Below are positions 1 to 7,173 of a stretch of DNA of 45,990 nucleotides, in pieces (the stretch's first letter is position 1; each line of letters opens with the position of its first letter). Where the stretch lies: assembly GCA_019418625.1 (NCBI GenBank), contig DYBL01000065.1, positions 1 through 45,990 on the forward strand, written 5' to 3'. Below the pieces are notes generated by a model, which saw only the letters and a list, made by a program, of their open reading frames with translations, made no database searches and was not told where the DNA came from. Origin of the DNA: Clostridiales bacterium. GTDB taxonomy: Bacteria; Bacillota; Clostridia; Oscillospirales; Oscillospiraceae. Position numbers and translations under genes: made by a program.

Positions 1-1
1 C

Positions 2-1063
2 TTCTCCTGCGCCCTGAAACTGGCCATGCCTCTGGCCGTCCTCTCTGCCATGCGGGAGGCGGGACGGGCCCATATCACCGTCAAGGGCGGCAAATTTCTG
101 GAGGCCGTGGCCGCCGCCGATACCATCGTCTTTGGCAAGACCGGCACCCTGACCCACGCCTGCCCCCGGGTGGCTCAGGTGGTGCCCTTCGGCGGCAAAG
201 AGGAAGCCGAAATGCTGCGGCTGGCCGCCTGTCTGGAGGAGCACTTCCCCCATTCCATGGCCAACGCCGTGGTGGAGGAGGCGAAGCGCCGGGGCCTGCG
301 CCACGAGGAGTACCACTCCAAGGTGGAGTATCTGGTGGCTCACGGCATCGCAAGCACCGTCGATGAGGAGCGAGTCCTCATCGGCAGTGCCCACTTCGTC
401 TTTGAGGATGAGCGTTGCGTCATTCCAGAGGGCGAGCAGGAACGCTTTGATGCCCTGCCGCCGGAGTATTCCCACCTGTATCTGGCAGTAGGGGGGCAGC
501 TGGCCGCTGTGATCTGCATCTCCGACCCGCTGCGGGAGGAGGCGAAGGAAGTTCTGTCCACCCTCCGTGCTCTGGGGGTCACCAATACCGTCATGCTCAC
601 CGGCGACAGTTACCGCACCGCCGCAGCCATTGCCGCCCAGGTGGGAGTGGATGACTTCCGCGCTGGAGTCCTTCCGGCGGACAAGGCGGAGTATGTGGCA
701 CGGCTCCGCCGGGAGGGGCATACCGTCCTGATGGTGGGCGACGGCATCAACGACTCACCGGCCTTGTCCGAGGCGGATGCGGGCATTGCCATCAGCGACG
801 GCGCCGCCATCGCCCGGGAGATTGCGGACATCACCATTGCCGCCGACAGCCTCTGGGAGCTTGTAGAGCTGCGCCGGATCGCCATGGCGCTGATGGCGCG
901 CATCCACTCCAACTACCGCTTCGTTATCGGCTTCAACGGCACCCTGATTGCCCTTGGTGTGGCCGGTGTTCTGCCGCCCGCCACCTCTGCCACGCTGCAC
1001 AATCTCTCCACCCTGGGCGTCAGCCTGCGGAGCATGGGCCGGCTGGCACTTCCGAAAATGTAG
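2..1063 (+). CDS. Heavy-metal P1B-type ATPase, C-terminal part, catalytic Asp replaced by Gly
   Basis: The frame is open from the window edge, so the gene starts outside and only the catalytic half is visible. The stretch just before the first in-window Met reads CALKLA, the tail of the metal-binding membrane helix of P1B pumps. Then come the P-domain motif, the N-domain with EEHFPHSMAN (the HP-like motif of this subfamily), TGDS, and the hinge motif GDGINDSPAL, followed by two C-terminal hydrophobic helices. Family members export or import transition metals across the cytoplasmic membrane. The phosphorylation motif, normally DKTGTLT, reads GKTGTLT here (codon GGC at 134-136), so the residue that forms the aspartyl-phosphate is missing. 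As written the pump should be inactive; a sequencing error or a non-pumping role are the alternatives. A hairpin terminator follows. Confidence 0.9.
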   Translation, partial: FSCALKLAMPLAVLSAMREAGRAHITVKGGKFLEAVAAADTIVFGKTGTLTHACPRVAQVVPFGGKEEAEMLRLAACLEEHFPHSMANAVVEEAKRRGLRHEEYHSKVEYLVAHGIASTVDEERVLIGSAHFVFEDERCVIPEGEQERFDALPPEYSHLYLAVGGQLAAVICISDPLREEAKEVLSTLRALGVTNTVMLTGDSYRTAAAIAAQVGVDDFRAGVLPADKAEYVARLRREGHTVLMVGDGINDSPALSEADAGIAISDGAAIAREIADITIAADSLWELVELRRIAMALMARIHSNYRFVIGFNGTLIALGVAGVLPPATSATLHNLSTLGVSLRSMGRLALPKM

Positions 1064-1095
1064 AGTGCAGAACTCTTTTGAAGGAATAAATACAT

Positions 1096-1144
1096 AATGA
1101 GACTCGTAGGGGGAAAGGAAATTCCTCCTGCGAGCCTCATTTTT
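1096..1144. terminator. Bidirectional terminator between the ATPase and an XRE gene
   Basis: AATGAG at 1096 pairs with CTCATT near 1142, with further pairing through CTCG/CGAG and AGG/CCT, and a T-run follows on the plus strand. It sits between the convergent ATPase gene and the minus-strand regulator, so it can serve both. Confidence 0.7.
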
Positions 1145-1367
1145 CTATCTTTTCTGGTGGTATAAATTCTAATAGATCGCCGATCTCACAATTCAACACC
1201 GTACAAAGCCTTGCGAGGACATCTATATCTAAACGAGTAATTTGGTTTTTACAATAATTATTGATCTGCGTCCGCTGCATCTCAGCTCGATGGCTCAGCA
1301 TGTTCTTGCTAAGACCAGATGCCTTCAACAGCTCGTCCAGCTTAATCCGAATCGTTCCATATTCCAC
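1137..1367 (-). CDS. Small XRE/Cro-CI family regulator
   Basis: A 76-residue helix-turn-helix protein. The LDELLKASGLSKNMLSHRAEM segment reads as helices 1-3 of a Cro/CI fold, and the LARLCTVLNCEIGDLLEF tail is typical of this compact family, which acts as a DNA-binding repressor. I chose the GTG at 1367 because GGAGGG lies about 8 bases before it; an upstream ATG at 1403 has no comparable site and would add an unlikely 12-residue extension. It converges on the ATPase gene. Its target is unknown. Small regulators like this often accompany mobile elements, which fits the neighbourhood. Confidence 0.8.
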   Translation of the reverse strand: MEYGTIRIKLDELLKASGLSKNMLSHRAEMQRTQINNYCKNQITRLDIDVLARLCTVLNCEIGDLLEFIPPEKIEK

Positions 1368-1403
1368 TTGCCAACCCTCCGACCACAAGAAATATGTTGA
1401 CAA

Positions 1404-1605
1404 GTTTAGTGTACCCTTGGTAGAATAGAAAAATAAGATATAGAAAGTCTTGTCAGACTAATTGCACATATATAATGCATAGTTTTGGCTTGTGCTTTTT
1501 AGCCAGTATGAATATATAATAATACAAAAAGCGGATAATCTTCAAATTTCAGCAAAACTGCCTAAAACCTAAGCGATTTCTAAGAAACCCCTAAAAATTC
1601 CCTAT
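1404..1605. other. AT-rich intergenic stretch, no gene seen
   Basis: No plausible coding frame. The stretch is clearly more AT-rich than its surroundings. CCTAA-like words recur at about 1561, 1568 and 1590, just before a TATAAT box at 1606, and could be binding sites for one of the flanking XRE proteins. That role is a guess. Confidence 0.4.
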
Positions 1606-1776
1606 TATAATACCCCCATCGAAACGGTGAGGGGAAACGCACTTTTTGTCTGTTATCCCCGCAAGGGGAGAATATGGCAGGAAATCGTATAGGGAGCAAT
1701 GAACACCCGCCGGGGGTCAGGGAAAAAAGAACAACATTACATACCGCAATCCTCCAAGGGGTTGCGGTTCTTTTTT
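1606..1776 (+). ncRNA. Candidate small RNA with its own promoter box and terminator
   Basis: A perfect TATAAT lies at 1606-1611; no good -35 is visible. The following 160 bases have small GC hairpins (CCCC/GGGG near 1656-1667, and CCCG/CGGG near 1708) and end in an intrinsic terminator at 1743-1776. An ATG at 1674 opens a frame of 108 codons, but it runs through two terminators and has no recognisable domain, so I do not call it a gene. Either a small RNA or an attenuated leader for the XRE gene at 1990 fits. Confidence 0.35.
1743..1776 (+). terminator. Intrinsic terminator
   Basis: ACCGCAA (1743-1749) pairs with TTGCGGT (1762-1768) with extra CC/GG pairing in the loop, and the T-run TTCTTTTTT follows directly. 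Confidence 0.8.
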
Positions 1777-1840
1777 ATTCGACACCATTTGTCCTTACTC
1801 ACTATATACCGCTAAAGCTCGGCAAATATTTCTCTTCGTA

Positions 1841-1870
1841 TGCACTCACCGCACGGTGGGTGCATTTTTT
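1841..1870 (+). terminator. Second intrinsic terminator before the XRE gene
   Basis: TGCACTCACC (1841-1850) pairs with GGTGGGTGCA (1855-1864) with one G-T wobble and a GCAC loop, followed by six T. It is the second of two strong terminators within 130 bases. Confidence 0.85.
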
Positions 1871-1940
1871 GTTTGTCGAAAAATGGCGGCCTCTGCTCAG
1901 CGTCCGGTATGTCCGGTCGCTCCATTGCCGCGACCCACCG

Positions 1941-1980
1941 CTCCGAAATTTGGTTCGCATCCAAATTTCAGAAGACGGAG
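1941..1980 (+). promoter_or_regulatory. Hairpin overlapping the ribosome-binding site of the XRE gene
   Basis: GAAATTTGG (1945-1953) pairs perfectly with CCAAATTTC (1961-1969). After a 7-base bulge, CTCC (1941-1944) can pair with GGAG (1977-1980), which is the Shine-Dalgarno sequence of the gene starting at 1990. The perfect repeat could equally be a DNA operator for the regulator itself. Confidence 0.45.
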
Positions 1981-1989
1981 TAAATCACC

Positions 1990-2277
1990 ATGTACTTTAA
2001 TAGAGAGGACTATGGTTCAAGGATCAGGAGCTTGCGAAAAAAGCGTGGGCTCACACAGGAGCAGTTGGCAGAGAAGATGAATGTCAGCACCCCATACATC
2101 GCAAAAATCGAAACTGGAAAGCAGACTGGCCCAGTCGAGCTGGCCGTAGAGTTTGCAGCATTCTTTGATGTTTCTCTGGATTATCTCCTGGTGGGAAAAG
2201 GAGATTTTGCAGAGGAACAGAAGCGCGGACTGCGGATGGCCATCTCTCTGCTGTCCGAATTGGAGGCATCCCTCTAA
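1990..2277 (+). CDS. XRE/Cro-CI family regulator
   Basis: A 95-residue protein with a clear helix-turn-helix at residues 7-60: IRSLRKKRGLTQEQLAEKMN, then STPYIAKIETGKQ as the recognition region. The DVSLDYLLVG segment ends the domain and a short helical tail follows. It is a DNA-binding repressor of the type that controls mobile-element or conjugation genes. The ATG at 1990 has GGAG 9 bases upstream. It lies ahead of the structured region and recombinase operon, so it may control them; the hairpin at its own start and the twin 12-bp repeats just after its stop are candidate sites. The target is inferred. Confidence 0.85.
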   Translation: MYFNREDYGSRIRSLRKKRGLTQEQLAEKMNVSTPYIAKIETGKQTGPVELAVEFAAFFDVSLDYLLVGKGDFAEEQKRGLRMAISLLSELEASL

Positions 2278-2311
2278 AAACTTTCCATTTTGGGTTGGTA
2301 AACTTTCCATT
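2278..2311 (+). repeat. Twin 12-bp direct repeats after the XRE gene
   Basis: AAACTTTCCATT occurs at 2278-2289 and exactly again at 2300-2311, a 22-base period, which is two helical turns. This spacing suits a dimeric or cooperative DNA-binding protein such as the XRE product encoded immediately upstream. Confidence 0.55.
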
Positions 2312-2439
2312 CTGTTTCTGTTGGAAGAATACGCTCGGAGTTACAATCTTCGTGAGATCAAAACATCTCAGCGAACCTTGAAAAACACCGCCCCAGGCGG
2401 TCATATCCGGCAACTTGAATACCTTAGCTGATCGGGAGA

Positions 2440-2777
2440 GCGTCAGGCCGAGTGCGCGAAGACCACCTGTGCGGAGCAGATCCGCATCAAAGGACGGCCA
2501 AATAAGGTGCAGAGCGACACCCACTCAGGCCAAGACAGCCTTGGCAAGCTGTCCCCGCCATGACCCCGTCAGCCTACAATGATACTTCTGCTTACGCGGC
2601 TCGGAGAGATCCTCGGAGGGGTGAGAGTCCCATGATGTGCGCCAGCACAGTTCAAGTTGCCGCCCTGCCTGGGGAAGTAGTGTCGAATACAGGCAAACAA
2701 AACTATTGTCAAAGAACGGAAGGCCGCTCCAGACTTGGAGCCTATGTGTGCTCTTCTGACCTTTGGGAGCGGCCTTC
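2440..2777 (+). ncRNA. Candidate structured RNA, upstream part of the recombinase leader
   Basis: No credible coding frame. Several local pairings are visible. CCAAG (2530-2534) pairs with CTTGG (2540-2544), and its loop ACAGC pairs with GCTGT at 2548-2552, giving an H-type pseudoknot or two exclusive hairpins. GCCTG (2667-2671) pairs with CAGGC (2690-2694). A perfect 12-bp stem joins 2719-2730 with 2766-2777. The motif GGGGTGAGAGTCCC near 2627 recalls group II intron domain I, but no domain V or reverse transcriptase is present. I cannot assign it to a known RNA family. Confidence 0.4.
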
Positions 2778-2784
2778 TGTTTCC

Positions 2785-2929
2785 TTTGATAGTAGAGATA
2801 TGGGAATCGGTCATAGTCTTTTATCTACCTCCTTTTCAAGATATCTGAAACATCCGCCATCCTTTCATTGTCCCCATACACCCCCGACTCCAAGACTCCC
2901 TGATTGGTTCCCATATTTCTGCTATCAAA
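2785..2929 (+). ncRNA. Long RNA hairpin with 29-bp stem and anti-SD loop
   Basis: Bases 2785-2813 pair with 2901-2929 over 29 consecutive positions: 24 Watson-Crick pairs and five G-U pairs, with no mismatch. Because all deviations are G-U on the plus strand, the structure looks conserved as a plus-strand RNA rather than as a DNA palindrome. The 87-base loop is rich in C and T and carries ACCTCCTTT at 2827-2835, the exact complement of the ribosome-binding site AAAGGAGGT (3154-3162) of the first recombinase. A role in controlling recombinase translation is an inference. Confidence 0.5.
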
Positions 2930-2956
2930 AGCAGTATAGGAAAGCGAGGGATCATA

Positions 2957-3097
2957 ATGGAAAATATTGATTTGTGCGGCGTCATCCAGCTGCTCCGTTC
3001 GTTGGTAGCGCAGAAGAAAACAACGGAAAAAGAGGCCCGGAAGATATTGTCCCGAATTGCCGCGCAGACTGGTGCCAGCATTGTAATTTCCTTTTGA
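2957..3097 (+). CDS. 46-residue protein upstream of the recombinase cassette
   Basis: The ATG at 2957 is preceded by GCGAGGG. The product starts MENIDLCGVIQLLRSLVAQK and continues with a basic helical segment, KKTTEKEARKILSRIAAQTG, ending ASIVISF. The whole sequence reads as two amphipathic helices with no membrane segment. It lies between the structured leader and the first recombinase and is co-oriented with both. I do not recognise the family. The position suggests an accessory factor or a regulatory leader gene of the recombinase operon. Confidence 0.6.
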   Translation: MENIDLCGVIQLLRSLVAQKKTTEKEARKILSRIAAQTGASIVISF

Positions 3098-3170
3098 ATT
3101 GTTGCTCTTTTCAATAGCTATTTCAGGGGTGTTGTGGTATTGTTTGTGTTGCCAAAGGAGGTGAACTGAC

Positions 3171-4775
3171 ATGGCAGAGAAGCGAATGACGGACGGCAGC
3201 ATGGCGCTGCAGGAAAAGCAGTATCGAGTCATAACCATCGAGGCCACGGAAAAGCCTAAGAATGTAAAACTGCGGGTGGCTGCCTACGCCCGTGTCAGTT
3301 CGGCCTCGGATGACCAGCTCAACTCCTTCGCCGCACAGAATGCGTACTACACCAGCCTGATTTCCAGCAAGGAAAATTGGACTATGGTGGACATATATGC
3401 CGACGAGGGCATCACCGGCACATCAGCCGAGAAGCGCGAGGACTTCCAACGGCTCCTTGCAGACTGCCGCAGAGGCCTGATCGACCGAGTGTTAGTAAAG
3501 TCCATGTCCCGCTTTGCCCGCAACACGAAGGAATGTCTGGAAGCGATTCGGGAGCTGAAATCGCTGGGGGTTGGAGTGTGTTTCGAAAAAGAGAACATCG
3601 ACACCGCAACCATGTCCGGCGAAATGATGACTGCACTGTTCGCATCCTTCGCTCAGGCCGAAAGCGAATCCATCTCCGGCAATATGCGCTGGAGTTACCA
3701 GAAAAGGATGCAAAGCGGGACATTTCTCCCATCCTCTGTTCCATACGGATACAGAATTTGCAATCGTCAGATCGTAATTGATGAGGAAGAAGCCAAAATC
3801 GTCCGCAGAATTTTCAAGGACTACCTTGCTGGTATCAACATGGCAGAGATTGCGGCATCACTAAATCGCATGGGAATACCAAAGCGGAAGGACAACGCCG
3901 AAATTATCTGGCATAAAACCTCCATACGATATATGCTCTCCAACGAGCGATATGTCGGTGATTCGCTATGGCAAAAAACATATATGACAGATGCGTTTCC
4001 TCCTGCAATGGTACGAAACCGTGGTGAAAAAGAAATGTATTATGCCGAGGCAACGCACCCAGCAATTATTACAAAAGAAGAATTTGACGCAGTTCAGATG
4101 CTCCTTGGGCAACGCGCGAAACGAGAAGCATGCCCCGAAAACAAATCCCCATTCGATCAAAAAGTATTCTGTGGTCAGTGCGGAACATCCTTTCGAAAAA
4201 AAGTCAGCCATGGGAAAGTTTTCTGGAGCTGTAGGAAGCACAATGAGGACATCCTGAGCTGCCCTGTTACGCAAGTGCTTGATGCCGAAATTCGCAGGGC
4301 ATTCCTTCGATTGCATTACAATCTCAAGATATACGGTGAGGCTATCCTCACCGAAATGCTCAACTCACTCCAGGCAATTCGCAACCGTCGGATGCTATGG
4401 AGCCTGGACGTCATTGAACTCAACAAACAAATATCGGAATTGACCAGTCAGAATCAAATGCTGGCCACGCTGAAACAGCAGGGCCTCATTGATCCTGACA
4501 TTTTTATATCTCAGAACAATGAGCTGACCGAACAGCTCCGTACCGCAAAGCTGAAAAAGGAACGCCTGCTGGTCGCCGATGGCGACAGCGCCATCGCCCA
4601 AACGCGGGAACTGATGGAAATACTGGATGCAGGGCCGGACTTCCTTGATGACTTCGATGCGGAGCTGTTCGGTGAACTCGTTGAGAAAATCATTGTAGCC
4701 AGCAGCGAACAGCTCCGCTTCCGCCTGAAAAACGGATTAGAACTGGTCGAGATCATAGAGAGGACGGTGCGGTAA
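3171..4775 (+). CDS. Large serine recombinase, first of three
   Basis: A 534-residue site-specific recombinase of the large serine family, which cuts and rejoins att sites through a phosphoserine link. The resolvase domain starts at about residue 35 with LRVAAYARVSS (catalytic Ser43), followed by GITGTSAEKREDF and SMSRFARNTKE, which carry the active-site Arg residues. A recombinase domain spans about 190-300. A zinc ribbon (CGQCG, then SCRKH and SCP) lies near residues 340-375, followed by a coiled coil at about 395-480. AAAGGAGGT precedes the ATG by 8 bases. The stop overlaps the next start as TAATG, so translation is coupled. With two partners it probably forms a multi-subunit integration/excision system. 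Confidence 0.95.
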   Translation: MAEKRMTDGSMALQEKQYRVITIEATEKPKNVKLRVAAYARVSSASDDQLNSFAAQNAYYTSLISSKENWTMVDIYADEGITGTSAEKREDFQRLLADCRRGLIDRVLVKSMSRFARNTKECLEAIRELKSLGVGVCFEKENIDTATMSGEMMTALFASFAQAESESISGNMRWSYQKRMQSGTFLPSSVPYGYRICNRQIVIDEEEAKIVRRIFKDYLAGINMAEIAASLNRMGIPKRKDNAEIIWHKTSIRYMLSNERYVGDSLWQKTYMTDAFPPAMVRNRGEKEMYYAEATHPAIITKEEFDAVQMLLGQRAKREACPENKSPFDQKVFCGQCGTSFRKKVSHGKVFWSCRKHNEDILSCPVTQVLDAEIRRAFLRLHYNLKIYGEAILTEMLNSLQAIRNRRMLWSLDVIELNKQISELTSQNQMLATLKQQGLIDPDIFISQNNELTEQLRTAKLKKERLLVADGDSAIAQTRELMEILDAGPDFLDDFDAELFGELVEKIIVASSEQLRFRLKNGLELVEIIERTVR

Positions 4776-5527
4776 TGAGCATCCGAAAGCAGCCCTTTGG
4801 ATACCGGGTGGAAATGGGGGAGGTTGTTCTCCACGCCCAAGAAGCGAAACTGGTGGAGTATATCTTCCAACAGTACCTTTACGGTGCCTCCTTCAACATA
4901 TTAGTGTCCCAGCTGCGGGAGCAGCCAATTCCCTATGACGAGGGGAAGCTATGGAACAAAAACATGGTTGCCCGTATTTTAGAGGACCAACGCTACACCG
5001 GAAAAGGTGCTTATCCGGCCATCATTGACCAGGAAACACTGAGCCGAGTTCTCGAAAAGCGAAGCTCAAAACAGGCTCCCACACAAAAAACAGAAGTGCA
5101 AAAGCTCCTGCGTCGGCTCAGCGGCCATACCGCCACAAAGCAGATGGAACTGCAGGTGCTGAACCTGCTCAATGGCCTGATTATATCACCGGAACGCATC
5201 ACGCTTCCAGAACTGGAACATCCGCCCCAGACCCCAGTGCAGGCGCTGCAAAGGAAATTGGATACCGTGATGGAGCAACAGCCAATCGATGAGGATGCCG
5301 CTCAGACACTCATCCTGGCCATCGCCGCAGCACAATACAGTGCCATCAATCCGAACCAGTACGAAACCATCCGGCTCCGCAGGCTGCTCTCTAAGCGTGA
5401 GCTTATGACCGAGCTGGACGCTGAACTGCTTCAAAGTTCCGTCTCAGCCATCCTGTGCTATAGAGATGGAACCATGGATATCCAATTAAAAAACCATCAA
5501 ATGATAGGAAGAAGTGAAACCGTATGA
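4775..5527 (+). CDS. Recombinase-domain protein lacking the resolvase catalytic domain
   Basis: A 250-residue protein that begins directly with MSIRKQPFGYRV, the segment that in full-length large serine recombinases follows the catalytic domain. It continues with the recombinase domain (EYIFQQYLYGAS, then NKNMVARILEDQRYTG at about residues 70-85) and a shorter helical tail. There is no catalytic Ser motif, no resolvase domain and no zinc-ribbon cysteines. It shares a one-base overlap with the gene before and an ATGA overlap with the gene after, so it is a designed member of the operon rather than a decayed copy. A DNA-binding or directionality partner for the two active recombinases is the likely role. 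Confidence 0.85.
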   Translation: MSIRKQPFGYRVEMGEVVLHAQEAKLVEYIFQQYLYGASFNILVSQLREQPIPYDEGKLWNKNMVARILEDQRYTGKGAYPAIIDQETLSRVLEKRSSKQAPTQKTEVQKLLRRLSGHTATKQMELQVLNLLNGLIISPERITLPELEHPPQTPVQALQRKLDTVMEQQPIDEDAAQTLILAIAAAQYSAINPNQYETIRLRRLLSKRELMTELDAELLQSSVSAILCYRDGTMDIQLKNHQMIGRSETV

Positions 5528-7149
5528 GAGAAAGCCCGCCTAAAGTTATTACCATTCCTGCAAAGCCGGAGGCCGCAGCCCAGCAGACCATCAAGCGGCA
5601 GCTCCGAGTGGCTGCATACTGCCGTGTCTCCACCGACGATGAGGAGCAGCTCACCAGCTATGAAGCCCAGCAGAACTACTACACCGACAAGATCATGACC
5701 AACTGTGACTGGACTATGGCAGGAATCTTTGCTGACGAGGGCATCACAGGTACCTCTGCCCGCAAACGCCCTGAATTTCTGAAAATGATCCGGATGTGCA
5801 AGCAAAAGAAAATCGACATCGTCCTGACCAAATCCATCTCCCGCTTCGCCAGAAATACGGTGGACTGCCTGAACTACATTCGCGCCCTGCGGGAGCTGGG
5901 CATCGCGGTGATCTTCGAAAAAGAAAACATCAATACCCTGGAAGCAGACAGCGAGATCCTCATCACCATGCTGGGAGCTTTCGCCCAGGCTGAAAGTGAG
6001 AGCATCAGCGCCAATGTCCGCTGGGGCAAGCGCCAGGCCATGCGGGAAGGAAAAGCCATCATTCAGTACGACCGCCTCTATGCCTACGAAAAGGGCGAGG
6101 ACGGAAATCCTAAAATCATCCCGGAGCAGGCCGAGGTGGTGCGGTCAATCTACCATCAATACCTGACCGGCGCCAGCCTTCGGATGATCAAGGAGCGGCT
6201 GGAGGCTGAGCAGATCCCCAATGTGTCTGGAAAAGCTCAGTGGACCATCACAACTATCCGCAGTATCTTGCGAAACGAGAAATATTGCGGAGATGTCCTT
6301 CTGCAAAAAACCTATATCAGCGATTGTATCAGCCGAAAGGTCATTCGCAATACCGGACAGCTCCCCATGTATCTGGTACAGAATCACCATGATGGGATTG
6401 TAGATCGCAAAACCTTCGATGCCGTACAGGCAGAGATAGCGCGGCGCAGTGCCGGAAAGAGCCCCTCCAAAAAGAATGCGCCCACCGGCATGGCATCCTA
6501 CGCCAGCAAATATGCCCTCTCGGAGCGGCTGGTCTGCGGTGAATGCGGAACGCTGTACCGCAGATGCACCTGGTCCAAGGGCGGCAAAAAGCGTGTGGTA
6601 TGGCGCTGCGTCAGCCGCCTGGACTATGGAACAAAATACTGTCACAACTCGCCCACGCTGGATGAGGAACCTCTCCAGCAGTCGATCCTCGCCGCTATCA
6701 ATTCCGTCATGAGTCAAAAGAGCACTCTTATCCGGCAGATCACATCCGCCATGGAGGTGGAGCTGGCCCCGGTACCCGGTGAGAGCATAAGTCTTGCGGC
6801 AATCGAACAGCGGCTGGACGAGCTGAACAACCTGACTCGAGAGCTGGTGGCAGAAGCCGCACGAACTAAGGATGCCGAGGCATACACCGCCCAGCTGCGA
6901 GAAATTATGAATGAGGCTGCCGAATTAAAAGAAAAGCGAGCCTACATAGAAGAACAGCGGCAAAATAACACACAGGCAGTCCAGCGCATAGAGGATGCGG
7001 CAGCCGCTATGGAACAGGCATCCTGCCATATCTGTGAATGGGATGAAGCCCTCATCCGGCAGCTGGTGGATACGGTCAAAGTCCACTCTGCCGAGAAAAT
7101 CACGGTATACCTCCGGGGCGGCGTTCAAGTCGACCAGGATATGATATAA
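5524..7149 (+). CDS. Large serine recombinase, third of three
   Basis: A 541-residue large serine recombinase. The catalytic motif LRVAAYCRVST carries Ser36, followed by DEGITGTSARKRPEF and SISRFARNTVD. The recombinase domain covers about 190-290, with TIRSILRNEKYCGDVLLQKT as its typical core. A zinc ribbon starts at CGECG near residue 340. A long charged helix, likely the coiled coil that controls synapsis, lies at about 420-500. It is complete and close in architecture to the first recombinase, but the sequences differ well beyond recent duplication. The start overlaps the previous stop (ATGA). The metallophosphoesterase follows after 24 bases, suggesting a shared transcript. Confidence 0.95.
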   Translation: MRESPPKVITIPAKPEAAAQQTIKRQLRVAAYCRVSTDDEEQLTSYEAQQNYYTDKIMTNCDWTMAGIFADEGITGTSARKRPEFLKMIRMCKQKKIDIVLTKSISRFARNTVDCLNYIRALRELGIAVIFEKENINTLEADSEILITMLGAFAQAESESISANVRWGKRQAMREGKAIIQYDRLYAYEKGEDGNPKIIPEQAEVVRSIYHQYLTGASLRMIKERLEAEQIPNVSGKAQWTITTIRSILRNEKYCGDVLLQKTYISDCISRKVIRNTGQLPMYLVQNHHDGIVDRKTFDAVQAEIARRSAGKSPSKKNAPTGMASYASKYALSERLVCGECGTLYRRCTWSKGGKKRVVWRCVSRLDYGTKYCHNSPTLDEEPLQQSILAAINSVMSQKSTLIRQITSAMEVELAPVPGESISLAAIEQRLDELNNLTRELVAEAARTKDAEAYTAQLREIMNEAAELKEKRAYIEEQRQNNTQAVQRIEDAAAAMEQASCHICEWDEALIRQLVDTVKVHSAEKITVYLRGGVQVDQDMI

Positions 7150-7173
7150 TGAGTGAAAGAAGGTGAAGCAATC

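Noticed and set aside
1674..2000. A 108-codon frame before the XRE gene
   Set aside because: It crosses two strong terminators and a hairpin, and its product has no domain or composition typical of a protein.
2440..2780. Group II intron remnant
   Set aside because: GTGCG-like and GGTGAGAGTCC-like words are present, but no domain V hairpin or reverse transcriptase is seen, and the order of the words is wrong for an intron.
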